DNA of 64,000 bases from Pseudomonas pohangensis (GTDB lineage: Bacteria; Pseudomonadota; Gammaproteobacteria; Pseudomonadales; Pseudomonadaceae). A program made the translations under genes and the position numbers. How positions within the stretch are numbered: the first letter of the stretch is position 1; each line of letters starts with the position of its first letter. A model generated the notes under the pieces. It had not been told where the DNA came from, did not search any database, and was given only the letters and a program-made list of their open reading frames with translations. The stretch is from the NCBI RefSeq assembly GCF_900105995.1, contig NZ_LT629785.1, forward strand, positions 3,410,001-3,474,000, in the 5' to 3' direction. Of the stretch, positions 7,632 to 15,961 are shown in pieces.

Positions 7632-9971
7632 TCATCGGCCGAGTGCAACGCGAGGTTTATTTCGGCGCAAGCGTAATGAAAATAGCCCACACCACAATAT
7701 CAATCCCCCGGTACTGACAAACAGCCCGATTCTAAACGAGTTGGGGCGATATAAAACCTCCACGACGCTATCGCCCGGAGGATATTTTAGTGCCTTACCC
7801 AGTACCTGCGCAGGGTACAATTCAACCGAAACTCCATTAACTTTTGCCTGCCAGCCAGGGTAGAAAGCATCCGCAATAAATAACCAACCGGCGCATTCAG
7901 ATTTAATTTCGACTTTATAATATTCGGATCTATTTTCAATTACTTTGAGGTTGGCGCGTGATATCTCCCCGCAGCGACTGGTGGAGTCCGAAAATGCAGC
8001 CTCAGTCTCGACAATAAGTTTATCGCCGGCCTTACCTGCCGATAGCAGGCCAACCGCCTCCTCAGTCGAATCAGCTACTACAGCGCTTTGATAAGAACGA
8101 ATCAACGGCAAGGCATAGTCATTCTTATATATATTTTCAGTAACCCCGTGTAAACCGGGGGCACTTGCCTGACCCAGCATTGAAACATATCGAATACCAA
8201 GCACATCAATCGCTCTAGCGCCTGGAGGTACATTACTCTTGCCCTCCAATTCATTTTGAAATACAGGATCAAGAATCCGTCTTCTACTTAAAGCCAACCC
8301 CATAGATCCGTCTATGGATTTTATTCCCCACAGCGCCGCCGGATGAGGAATCAAATTATTAATCATATATCGATAGCCTGCCTCCAATTCAGCGGAGTTG
8401 GCTGCCATAAATACAAATCCAGGCGCATATGGATTATTTATCATCGACCTGTAATTGACTTGGTCTAGATCACTTAATATTAAATTAACTTCTTCCGAGG
8501 GATTTAGCTTCTCCGCCGGAAAAAACCTGAACACTTCATCACGCGTAATTAGCACATATACAATTAGAGTGAGGAAACTGGCTGGCGCAATAAATTTTTC
8601 TTTTGTCAAAAGAATCAACAAATAACTTGAGATAGACATCACTATAACAAGCAAGCAATCTGATCTATATGTATCTGAATTTTCGCCCATCCATACATAT
8701 AAACCGGCAATTAATATCACAATCCCAATAGCAAGAATACTTACTTTAGACATAATGAAATATTGGAGTCTTTGCGATTTCACGCAATCAGTGATCACGC
8801 TCAATCCGCGCGCCGAAACCACAGAAACGCCAACCACGGCCACCAATAAGAACGGATGCATAATTCTATAATTATGCAGGCCTGGCACTAAATTATTATT
8901 ATAGACAAATCTAAATATGGGAGAAGCAAATTCCACCCCCAGGTTTATCAAAGCAAAGGCTGCACAAGCATGTGCCAATATACGCGGCGAAGGCTTCGCC
9001 AAAAGTCCAATCACGGAAAAAATTGCTGCTGCTAAAATTCCCAGACTGCCCATTTCCTGAATAGGCTTTATCGGCCAAGCCCAAAATAAAAAACCTCGAA
9101 TATAAGATGATACGGGGGTCGCCCCACCGAAAGGCAGAGCTACACCATCTCTACGGTGCGAGTACTGAATCAGCTCCAGTATTGGCATCAGCTGCACAGC
9201 AGATAACAGAACAGTCAGAATTAGAGCCAAAGCCATGCCTGAAATTATTTTCCAAACATGTGGCAACACCATTAACCGACCGCCTTTTGTTATCAGCAGT
9301 GATGATCCATATACGAGTAAGTATATTGCGGCTCCATGAACCAAGTGCGGGTATCCAGAAAACAGCATTAACGTAGCGGGGAGCGGAATCCACAAAGCCC
9401 GGGCAACTCCTGGTTGTCGCAACCAGAACTCGCACGCAACAAGCAACCAGGGCAGCCAGGCAAGGGTTCCCGAAACACTGATGTTGTATTGGATACTTAT
9501 CCAGATCGTAGAAAAAGTGCAAACGGTAGCGCCAAAGGCGGCCGCCCACCGGTCAATGTCCAATTGCCTGCAAAGAACATACAAGCCTACTCCGGCAACA
9601 AGCATGTTAAGCCAGTGGAGCACTCCAACCCCATGTTCTGGTTTGAATAACAGTGCACTGAGCAGATTCGTTGGGTTTAAATAACCTCCCTGACTTTCAG
9701 CAAATACAGGGTGTCCACCGTAGATACCTGAGTCCCAAAGCAAATCAGCCTCGCCTAGGATCCAGTTATGCAAAACCGATAGCAGGGTCCAGCCATGATG
9801 AGCCGAATCCGCATGAATAATCACCTCACCTTGCCAGAGTGATGGCCACCAAAACCATGTGACCAATACAATGAGGAGCGTCAGTGGAGATATAGCATTC
9901 ATACAACGTATTACAGCGCCACGTAGACATGAATGACCAATGTTTATTCCCGTCTGAACATTGCCGCTCAT
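7632..9971 (-). CDS. YfhO-family membrane protein (putative GT-C type transferase)
   Basis: This 779-residue protein has roughly a dozen transmembrane helices followed by a C-terminal periplasmic domain (about 560-740) and a last helix. An early loop with HADSAHHGW and the later FYPGWQAKVNGV...YPAQVLGKALKYPPG section are typical of YfhO proteins, which are implicated in adding lipid-linked sugars to cell-surface polymers. The chosen ATG at 9971 overlaps the upstream acyltransferase stop by 4 bp. A later Met at residue 24 is an alternative. It probably uses the lipid-sugar made by the glycosyltransferase at 5531-6496. The gene is clearly AT-rich relative to flanking core genes. Confidence 0.82.
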   Translation of the reverse strand: MSGNVQTGINIGHSCLRGAVIRCMNAISPLTLLIVLVTWFWWPSLWQGEVIIHADSAHHGWTLLSVLHNWILGEADLLWDSGIYGGHPVFAESQGGYLNPTNLLSALLFKPEHGVGVLHWLNMLVAGVGLYVLCRQLDIDRWAAAFGATVCTFSTIWISIQYNISVSGTLAWLPWLLVACEFWLRQPGVARALWIPLPATLMLFSGYPHLVHGAAIYLLVYGSSLLITKGGRLMVLPHVWKIISGMALALILTVLLSAVQLMPILELIQYSHRRDGVALPFGGATPVSSYIRGFLFWAWPIKPIQEMGSLGILAAAIFSVIGLLAKPSPRILAHACAAFALINLGVEFASPIFRFVYNNNLVPGLHNYRIMHPFLLVAVVGVSVVSARGLSVITDCVKSQRLQYFIMSKVSILAIGIVILIAGLYVWMGENSDTYRSDCLLVIVMSISSYLLILLTKEKFIAPASFLTLIVYVLITRDEVFRFFPAEKLNPSEEVNLILSDLDQVNYRSMINNPYAPGFVFMAANSAELEAGYRYMINNLIPHPAALWGIKSIDGSMGLALSRRRILDPVFQNELEGKSNVPPGARAIDVLGIRYVSMLGQASAPGLHGVTENIYKNDYALPLIRSYQSAVVADSTEEAVGLLSAGKAGDKLIVETEAAFSDSTSRCGEISRANLKVIENRSEYYKVEIKSECAGWLFIADAFYPGWQAKVNGVSVELYPAQVLGKALKYPPGDSVVEVLYRPNSFRIGLFVSTGGLILWCGLFSLRLRRNKPRVALGR

Positions 9972-11092
9972 GATTTTTTTCTCAAAATATTCGAAGCTAT
10001 TATTAAGCCTTTTTTACGCAAAGGACTTTCAATAAAACGATAATTAAGATCGCTCAAGAGAACTATCAGGAGTGCCGACACAAGAGTAAATTGCCAAAAA
10101 TATTCAGGGCCAAATTCTTGCTTGCTTGGACTGACTCTGTAATAAATCTCTCTTGTAAAAAAAAATACAGGTACATGCGACAAATAGATCGCATATGAGC
10201 GCGAGCCTATCCAAAGTAGTAGCCTTTTTAGCGTCGTCGAAAATGCAAATAAGTCAAAATTGTAGGATGCCAGCCAGACGAGCGCGCCCCCCAGCGCAGC
10301 ATGAATGCTGAAGCGGTACTCCGAGAGCAGAAGCGCCTGCGAGCCAACTAACCCCATCAGCAGGCAAAGTACGAGCAGCGTCATTATCCCCAGCCAGCGG
10401 TGACGCGAGAAAATTTGAGGTCTAAAGCGATTATAATTGAAACTATGGCTCCATATTGCCAGCAGCACACCAAGAGCAAGTGCGTCGGTGCGGAAAACAA
10501 CCATCATTAAAGTGCGATCTGTGAACCATTGATACAAAATCAGCCCGATAAGCACTATGGACAGAAAGCGTCGACTGACTAGCACCAGCAGCGGCAACAA
10601 CAGATAGAACTGCTCTTCTAGCGATAGCGACCAGTAGACAAAGCTCGCTCCATAAGGGTTTTGCATAAACGTATATGCAAAACGAACATTTGCATACTGA
10701 AATACACCCGCTAAAGTAGCTTCCAGATTAACCTCAAAAGACTCAAAGACACCTGTTTGGTTAAGCAACAGAGATGCCAACAATATTAAAGCCAGCCACA
10801 ACCAAGCTGATGGCAGTAGCCGCCAGGCACGACGTGTCCAGAAGGCGAGAGTCATCCGCCAGGCCTGTGTAATATTGGTGGCAGCAAGCAAGCGAGGCAC
10901 CAGTTCTCGGGCAATTACGAAGCCCGAAATGGCCAGAAATAGATCGACACCGGCGCCCCCCATAAAAGATGCGCGCAGCCACTCTAGGGTGGGCGTACTC
11001 CATACGTATAAAATGTGCAAGCCATGGTAGACAACCACGCCCAGCACTGCGAAAGCCCGCAGAACCTCAATATCATCTATTCGACGGCTCAT
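9968..11092 (-). CDS. Acyltransferase family 3 membrane protein
   Basis: This 374-residue multi-helix protein begins MSRRIDDIEVLRAFAVLGVV, with the conserved LRAFAV and active-site His (YHG) of acyltransferase-3 enzymes. DLFLAISGFVIARE follows at about 50-63, as does SLSLEEQFYLLLP near 165. It would O-acetylate or otherwise acylate the exported glycan. A longer frame extends to 11218, but the Met at 11092 is preferred. It gives the normal family N-terminus and a 4-bp ATGA overlap with the upstream methyltransferase, matching the coupling used throughout this locus. It differs clearly from the second acyltransferase at 6531-7592. Confidence 0.9.
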   Translation of the reverse strand: MSRRIDDIEVLRAFAVLGVVVYHGLHILYVWSTPTLEWLRASFMGGAGVDLFLAISGFVIARELVPRLLAATNITQAWRMTLAFWTRRAWRLLPSAWLWLALILLASLLLNQTGVFESFEVNLEATLAGVFQYANVRFAYTFMQNPYGASFVYWSLSLEEQFYLLLPLLVLVSRRFLSIVLIGLILYQWFTDRTLMMVVFRTDALALGVLLAIWSHSFNYNRFRPQIFSRHRWLGIMTLLVLCLLMGLVGSQALLLSEYRFSIHAALGGALVWLASYNFDLFAFSTTLKRLLLWIGSRSYAIYLSHVPVFFFTREIYYRVSPSKQEFGPEYFWQFTLVSALLIVLLSDLNYRFIESPLRKKGLIIASNILRKKS

Positions 11093-11988
11093 CGGGTTAT
11101 GGACTCCAAAGACTTGCGCGCAATGATGATCTGGCTTTTCGGCAGCAGCTGGTCGAGTGCGCGCTTTACCGGTGCGGCGTCGGGCAGGCTGATAAAGCGC
11201 TGCCAGAGGGACGCCCAATCATTGAGTAGCGGCGGATATGGCGGCTGCACCACGTCGTAGGCTTCGCCAGCGAGCTCATCCCCTGACGCCCGCGCCTGAG
11301 TCCAGTAGAGCAACATCCAGATAGTCCAGAAGAAACCGTAGGCATCGCGCTGCACAATCTCTAGACCGGAATCGGTGACCATTCGTGCGAAGGCTTCGCG
11401 ACCAAAGATGTGAATATGGTTTGGTTCGCGAAAGTAGTACTCAGGCGCCAGCCCTTGCTGCATAAGCTCGGATTGTTCGTCCGGCACCGCCAGCAGATAA
11501 AGCGCGCCGGGCTGGCCGACGCGCTGCAACTCAGCCAACAAGGCTGCCGGATCCGGCACATGCTCTAACACTTCCATGGCGATGACCCGACTTATGCTGG
11601 CACTGGCAACCGGCAACGGCAGGCTGGAGCAGACATGCCCTTGCGGCTCGCGCGCCGGGGTTTCGGCTAACCGCGCACGCAGCGACTCGACTTTCTCCGC
11701 CACGGCATCGATAAACACTATCCGCGCGCCACGACGCGCGCAGAATAGCGAGGCCCCGCCAGCGCCGCAGCCAACATCCAGCACACTATCCTCTGCAGTA
11801 ACCGGAAACCCACGGAAAAGTTCGCCGCTATCGTTGAGATACCATCCACTTTGTACCGCATCGACTAGGCCGCAGTTTCGCGAATCAACAAAGCCTTCTG
11901 CGCTCGATATCTCTCGCCAGAGCTCCTCGGTAGACCGTGAATCACTATCCAAGCCGGATAGGCGGCGAAAGAGCTGAGCGGGTGTCAT
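11089..11988 (-). CDS. Class I SAM-dependent methyltransferase (paralogue of 14921-15778)
   Basis: This 299-residue methyltransferase has motif I SVLDVGCGAGGASLFCARRG (about 68-87), VIAMEVLEHVPDP and a conserved C-terminal block with KRALDQLLPKSQIIIARK. The same block, in the form KSALDEVMPKSQVVIALK, ends the methyltransferase at 14921-15778, so the two are paralogues. It overlaps both the upstream glycosyltransferase and the downstream acyltransferase by 4 bp. It is likely to methylate a sugar or lipid-linked intermediate of the glycan. The N-terminal 50 residues differ from the paralogue and may set specificity. Confidence 0.88.
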   Translation of the reverse strand: MTPAQLFRRLSGLDSDSRSTEELWREISSAEGFVDSRNCGLVDAVQSGWYLNDSGELFRGFPVTAEDSVLDVGCGAGGASLFCARRGARIVFIDAVAEKVESLRARLAETPAREPQGHVCSSLPLPVASASISRVIAMEVLEHVPDPAALLAELQRVGQPGALYLLAVPDEQSELMQQGLAPEYYFREPNHIHIFGREAFARMVTDSGLEIVQRDAYGFFWTIWMLLYWTQARASGDELAGEAYDVVQPPYPPLLNDWASLWQRFISLPDAAPVKRALDQLLPKSQIIIARKSLESITR

Positions 11989-13454
11989 TGTGCAAACCTC
12001 CCCTTAACCATATTTAAAAACTCAGCGAGCCGTTCACGAGCAACCTCGCGGGAGCAATGAGCCTGCATGCGCTTGACTGCAGTTACAGACATCACTTGAT
12101 AGCGCTCAGGGTCGTTTATTACGCATGAATAAGCATCCAGAAAGCAGCTTTTAAGTGATTCCCAGTCGATCTGATGCCGCAGCGTACGATAAGCCTGTCG
12201 TTGATCGTGCGGCCATGCACAGGCTTCTTCCCAGCTTTTCACCACAAATGCCACTTCGTGATCGATATAGTCCGCCATTGCTGAATGACGTGGTGCGATT
12301 GCAGGTACGCCACATGACAAAAACTCCATTAGCGGAAGACACTGTCCTTCGCCATAAGCAGCATTGATTACATATGTACTCGCCTCAATGAGCTGCTCAA
12401 AAGAGTCTCCTTCGAGGTAACCCTGCAACAGCACCACTCGACATTTAAAACTTGGCATACGCGCCAACCAGATAAGCATATCGTCAATTGCAGACTGGTA
12501 ATTCTCACTGTGTCCAAGCTTAAATACTAAGGTAGCATTTGGCTCATCCTCAAATGCACTACAAAATGCAGTAAGCATATCAGACCAATTCTTACGGCCA
12601 TCATGAGGATTAAACAAGGTTGTAAATACAACACCCTCCAAACGTAACTCGCTACTCCCCAATAGCCACAATGGTAATTCTGGCTGCTCATTTGATTTAG
12701 GAGCCCATTCCAACGGATGCCTAGCACTATATAGCTTACGCATGGATCGCCACCACCTACGGCCATGACGCCAAGAAAGAGCAACCCGTGATTCACCAAT
12801 TAAACGATCTGCCAATGCGGCTGCACCCGACTCTTGGACCTGTCGGATCTTTATTTCACGCAAGCGCTGAAATGCCAATCCAATCGATTCGTCGCCCGAA
12901 ATATAGGGCACAAGCCGAGGGTCAAAGGTATCAACAACTATTCCAGAACTGATATTTAAAAAACCTCCAACTAAAGGCTTCCTTTTTCGTAATCGTATTT
13001 TTGAGTACTTGTCCCAAACTGGTGACGGTACGCTAATTATCGGGAACTCACTTCCCAACTCACGCTTGACCGCTTTTACCACTTGCATTGAATGGGTGAT
13101 GGCCACACCGAAACGGCTTAGCATCAATAACCAATTCTGGCGATCATCTGAAGAGAGACTCTCATTTGGGATGCTGCTGAATTCCCAAGCAAATACAGGC
13201 ACCGTGACACATGGCAAATCAGTTAAGCATTTATTTGGAGGGGTAAATGAAAGGAAAAAACACTCCTCACCTGCGCTGAATTTGGGATGATAATGCTGCT
13301 TAATGTCTTCAACTCGATCAATTACTACAACCTCACCCAGGTCCCGAAGTACTGGAAGAAAATCTTTTAGAACAAAATAATAGCTGTAGTCTGGTCGTCC
13401 TAGACCCTGAAGAATTGTGCTCTCATTGAAACGAGAGTAAACCAAGATCTTCAT
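11985..13454 (-). CDS. Glycosyltransferase, GT4-like (paralogue of 13451-14887)
   Basis: This 489-residue protein resembles GT-B fold retaining glycosyltransferases. The C-terminal half has GVVFTTLFNPHDGRKNWSDM, a segment common in large polysaccharide glycosyltransferases. The EGQCLPLME motif (E-x7-E, about residues 385-393) follows, with CGVPAIAPRHSAMADYI after it. The N-terminal half (MKILVYSRFNESTILQGLGR) aligns with the neighbour at 13451-14887, so the pair are diverged duplicates. The coding sequences overlap by 4 bp at both ends. It probably adds a sugar to the growing glycan on the cytoplasmic side. Donor and acceptor are unknown. Confidence 0.85.
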   Translation of the reverse strand: MKILVYSRFNESTILQGLGRPDYSYYFVLKDFLPVLRDLGEVVVIDRVEDIKQHYHPKFSAGEECFFLSFTPPNKCLTDLPCVTVPVFAWEFSSIPNESLSSDDRQNWLLMLSRFGVAITHSMQVVKAVKRELGSEFPIISVPSPVWDKYSKIRLRKRKPLVGGFLNISSGIVVDTFDPRLVPYISGDESIGLAFQRLREIKIRQVQESGAAALADRLIGESRVALSWRHGRRWWRSMRKLYSARHPLEWAPKSNEQPELPLWLLGSSELRLEGVVFTTLFNPHDGRKNWSDMLTAFCSAFEDEPNATLVFKLGHSENYQSAIDDMLIWLARMPSFKCRVVLLQGYLEGDSFEQLIEASTYVINAAYGEGQCLPLMEFLSCGVPAIAPRHSAMADYIDHEVAFVVKSWEEACAWPHDQRQAYRTLRHQIDWESLKSCFLDAYSCVINDPERYQVMSVTAVKRMQAHCSREVARERLAEFLNMVKGRFAQ

Positions 13455-14887
13455 TGTTCGGTCCTCTGCACCTGAGAGTCTGCAAGTACTCGATTCAGAT
13501 GCATGCGCAAGTCACGCTCAATAAATTCTTCATCGCCGAGTAATTTTATACGCTGAGATGCTGCTGCAGACATACACTGATAATCGGAAGACCGCTTTGT
13601 CACAAAGTCAAAACTAGCGCGGTACGCCTCAACCAGCGATTGCCAGTTAAGGCGATGTCGATAAGTGAAGTAAGCTCCATAAGGTCTGTGAGGCCAAGGT
13701 GCTGGCTCCTTGGTGCCGGCGAGCACAAAGCCTAACTGTTCATCAATGATATCTGCCATTGCACTGTGATTAGGTGCTAGAGCAGGACACCCTGCAGCCA
13801 TGAATTCAAGCAAAGGCAAGCAAAGTCCTTCCGTTGAAGATGCATTAACGTGGTAAGTGCTTGCCTGCAAGAGCTCCAAATACCAATCGAGTTCCATTAA
13901 GCCATGAAGCACGACTATTCTGCATTTGAATGGTGCTAGTCGACTTAGTAATGTAAGTAGTTTGGAGTGATAAAACTTCAACTGTATGCTAGTCACCTTA
14001 ATCACAAGCGTAGCTTCTGCACAATCCCTGAATGCCCATGCAAAGGCAGAGATAATTTCTGACCAGTTATTATGAGGATTTTCAGGGCTTAATACTGCAG
14101 TATAAACAACACCTGTTAGCTGAAGATTTATGGGTGTATCCAACTTAATAACACCAAGCAAGCTATCACATGGTTCAGGCGATCGAGTATGAACTGCTGA
14201 GACCCATTTACGCCAAGCATCTTGTGTGAGACTTTTAGCGTAAGCAAAGCGAGAACCAAGAGCCCGACTGACACGCCGAGATAATTCAGAGGGCACTGCA
14301 ACACCTTCCAACTCAGCTTCAAATGCTGGCCCCAATCCATTTGGATCAGGATTTAACACGCAACTATCGATTAATCCGCCCGCAAAGGAAAAATATCTAG
14401 GCTCCAAGTTTGGCTCCCGACCCAATTCAGGACACAAATTACCAAACTGACTCCAGACCGGAGGTTGCACGTTGACAAGCGGCAAGCTTGGGGAAGTTGC
14501 ATGAACCGACCTATATGCCTGCAAACTTGTACAAATAACTCCCTGTATTCGATTAAAAACATAACGCCAATCGTTTTGGAGATCGTGACCCCAACTGCTA
14601 TCAGGCAGGTTATCGAAACCCCAAGAGAACAAACAAATTGTTGGGCACTCCAAGCCTACAGGCATCTCCTGAGGCGGCGTTGCCGAAATGAAAACAACTT
14701 GCAACCCTTTAGCGAGGTATAGTTGGTAGAGTCCATCCACCTCATTAGCGTTTACCTCTAGCACATCCCCGATGCGCCTCAATACAGGAATAAATGCCTT
14801 CAATAATAAGTAATAGTCAAAATCGGGCTTGCCCAAAAAGTCATTGATTACGGACTGGTTGATCTTGGAACTGACTAAAATAATCAC
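13451..14887 (-). CDS. Glycosyltransferase, GT4-like (paralogue of 11985-13454)
   Basis: This 478-residue GT-B-type glycosyltransferase has VVYTAVLSPENPHNNWSEII and the E-x7-E motif EGLCLPLLE, followed by AGCPALAPNHSAMADII. Its N-terminus (MIILVSSKINQSVINDFLGK) is homologous to that of the next gene. The frame begins with a GTG at 14887 and no strong ribosome site is visible, so the start is less certain. It is 33 bp downstream of the first methyltransferase and overlaps the second glycosyltransferase by 4 bp. The retained catalytic motif in both copies suggests two working enzymes making successive linkages rather than a decaying duplicate. Confidence 0.84.
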   Translation of the reverse strand: MIILVSSKINQSVINDFLGKPDFDYYLLLKAFIPVLRRIGDVLEVNANEVDGLYQLYLAKGLQVVFISATPPQEMPVGLECPTICLFSWGFDNLPDSSWGHDLQNDWRYVFNRIQGVICTSLQAYRSVHATSPSLPLVNVQPPVWSQFGNLCPELGREPNLEPRYFSFAGGLIDSCVLNPDPNGLGPAFEAELEGVAVPSELSRRVSRALGSRFAYAKSLTQDAWRKWVSAVHTRSPEPCDSLLGVIKLDTPINLQLTGVVYTAVLSPENPHNNWSEIISAFAWAFRDCAEATLVIKVTSIQLKFYHSKLLTLLSRLAPFKCRIVVLHGLMELDWYLELLQASTYHVNASSTEGLCLPLLEFMAAGCPALAPNHSAMADIIDEQLGFVLAGTKEPAPWPHRPYGAYFTYRHRLNWQSLVEAYRASFDFVTKRSSDYQCMSAAASQRIKLLGDEEFIERDLRMHLNRVLADSQVQRTEQ

Positions 14888-14920
14888 ATTAAAACCAAAG
14901 AAGGAGTATTGGTTGGTATT

Positions 14921-15778
14921 TCAGGGCTTGAGTGCAATAACGACTTGGCTCTTAGGCATTACTTCATCAAGAGCTGATTTAATCCGTAACCCGGAAGGTT
15001 GCTCAAGCAATTCGTGCCAAGTTTTTGACCAATTTTCAAGAAGGGGATGCCAAGGCGGTGACAACGGCTGATTCTCACAAGCCCAATAAAATGACCACCA
15101 GACTGCGTGGTAAAAGCCGTAACTGAAACGATCAACGATTTGTAGTCCGGAATCACTGGCCAAGCTCTCAAGCTCACCTCGCTTGAACACTCGAATATGG
15201 TTGGGCTTTTCAAAATATACGCTTGGTGCTATGTGCCGTTGTACTTCCTCGCTTCGCTCATCCGGTACTGTTAGCAAAAACAATGCTCCAGGCTGCGCCA
15301 CACGCACCAGTTCCGCCATGAACTTAGCCGGATCATCAACATGCTCTAGCACCTCCATCGCGACCACCTTACTCACACTAGCACTTGGGAGTGGGATGGG
15401 ATTTGCATCAGTAACCAGTATTTGCACACTGCGCGCTGGTATAGCTTCCAATTGCTGGCGAGCTATCTCCAGCTTGGCTCCATCAACATCAGCCAAAATG
15501 ATTGCTGCCCCTTGCCGGGCACAAAATGTGGCGTGACCACCAGCTCCACAGCCGATATCCAGCAAAGTGTCCTCAGAGGTCACGGGAAACCCTTTAACCA
15601 GCTGTCCACCCGGCTGAGTCCAACCACTCAGGTGAAGATCTTTGAGCCCTATAAGGGTTGCATCATCGAGGCCCGCCAGCCCGAGGTGATCGCCTGAAGT
15701 AACATCTGGAGTTCTTGGCACTTGGCTGGATTGACTCCGCAGAACATTTACTAGTAAGCGCTTAATACGCCGAAACAT
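14921..15778 (-). CDS. Class I SAM-dependent methyltransferase, first gene of the minus-strand locus
   Basis: This 285-residue methyltransferase has motif I TLLDIGCGAGGHATFCARQG (about 52-71), VVAMEVLEHVDDPAKFMAEL and the C-terminal LDEVMPKSQVVIAL block shared with the methyltransferase at 11089-11988. It starts at an ATG at 15778 and is the first gene of the minus-strand polysaccharide run. The 183-bp gap upstream separates it from a plus-strand acyltransferase. With its paralogue it flanks the two paralogous glycosyltransferases. It is likely to methylate a sugar residue of the surface glycan, and its substrate is not known. Confidence 0.88.
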   Translation of the reverse strand: MFRRIKRLLVNVLRSQSSQVPRTPDVTSGDHLGLAGLDDATLIGLKDLHLSGWTQPGGQLVKGFPVTSEDTLLDIGCGAGGHATFCARQGAAIILADVDGAKLEIARQQLEAIPARSVQILVTDANPIPLPSASVSKVVAMEVLEHVDDPAKFMAELVRVAQPGALFLLTVPDERSEEVQRHIAPSVYFEKPNHIRVFKRGELESLASDSGLQIVDRFSYGFYHAVWWSFYWACENQPLSPPWHPLLENWSKTWHELLEQPSGLRIKSALDEVMPKSQVVIALKP

Positions 15779-15812
15779 GCCTGAACCTTGCTGTATTTAT
15801 TGAAAAATATGG

Positions 15813-15841
15813 AGTGTATGCAGTGCTATCTAGAAAAACAA
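15813..15841 (-). promoter_or_regulatory. Candidate sigma-70 promoter for the polysaccharide locus
   Basis: Read on the minus strand, TTGTTT (15841-15836) is separated by 17 bp from TACACT (15818-15813). This sits about 35 bp upstream of the first methyltransferase ATG. Both hexamers are imperfect. The only other support is position, since this is the sole sizeable gap ahead of the minus-strand run. Confidence 0.3.
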
Positions 15842-15883
15842 TTGAAGGCGCGCTTGCTCATCTGCATCAGTAGTTTGTAAGGG

Positions 15884-15912
15884 TTGCAGAACCCGAGAGC
15901 ATGCACCATATT
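15884..15912 (+). promoter_or_regulatory. Candidate promoter and dyad upstream of the wax-ester synthase gene
   Basis: TTGCAG (15884-15889) and CATATT (15907-15912) are 17 bp apart and lie about 50 bp before the ATG at 15962. The -35 hexamer sits inside a perfect short dyad, GGGTT-GCAG-AACCC (15881-15894), which could be an operator. The match is weak and is offered as inference. Confidence 0.3.
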
Positions 15913-15961
15913 CATCACAAACTGGAAAAGCCAGAATAATAAATAGTCAGGATATTCAGCC

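Noticed and set aside
9968..11218. Longer start for the acyltransferase at 11218
   Set aside because: The extra 42 residues are antifamily-like and Arg-rich and overlap the upstream methyltransferase. The Met at 11092 gives the conserved N-terminus and a 4-bp overlap.
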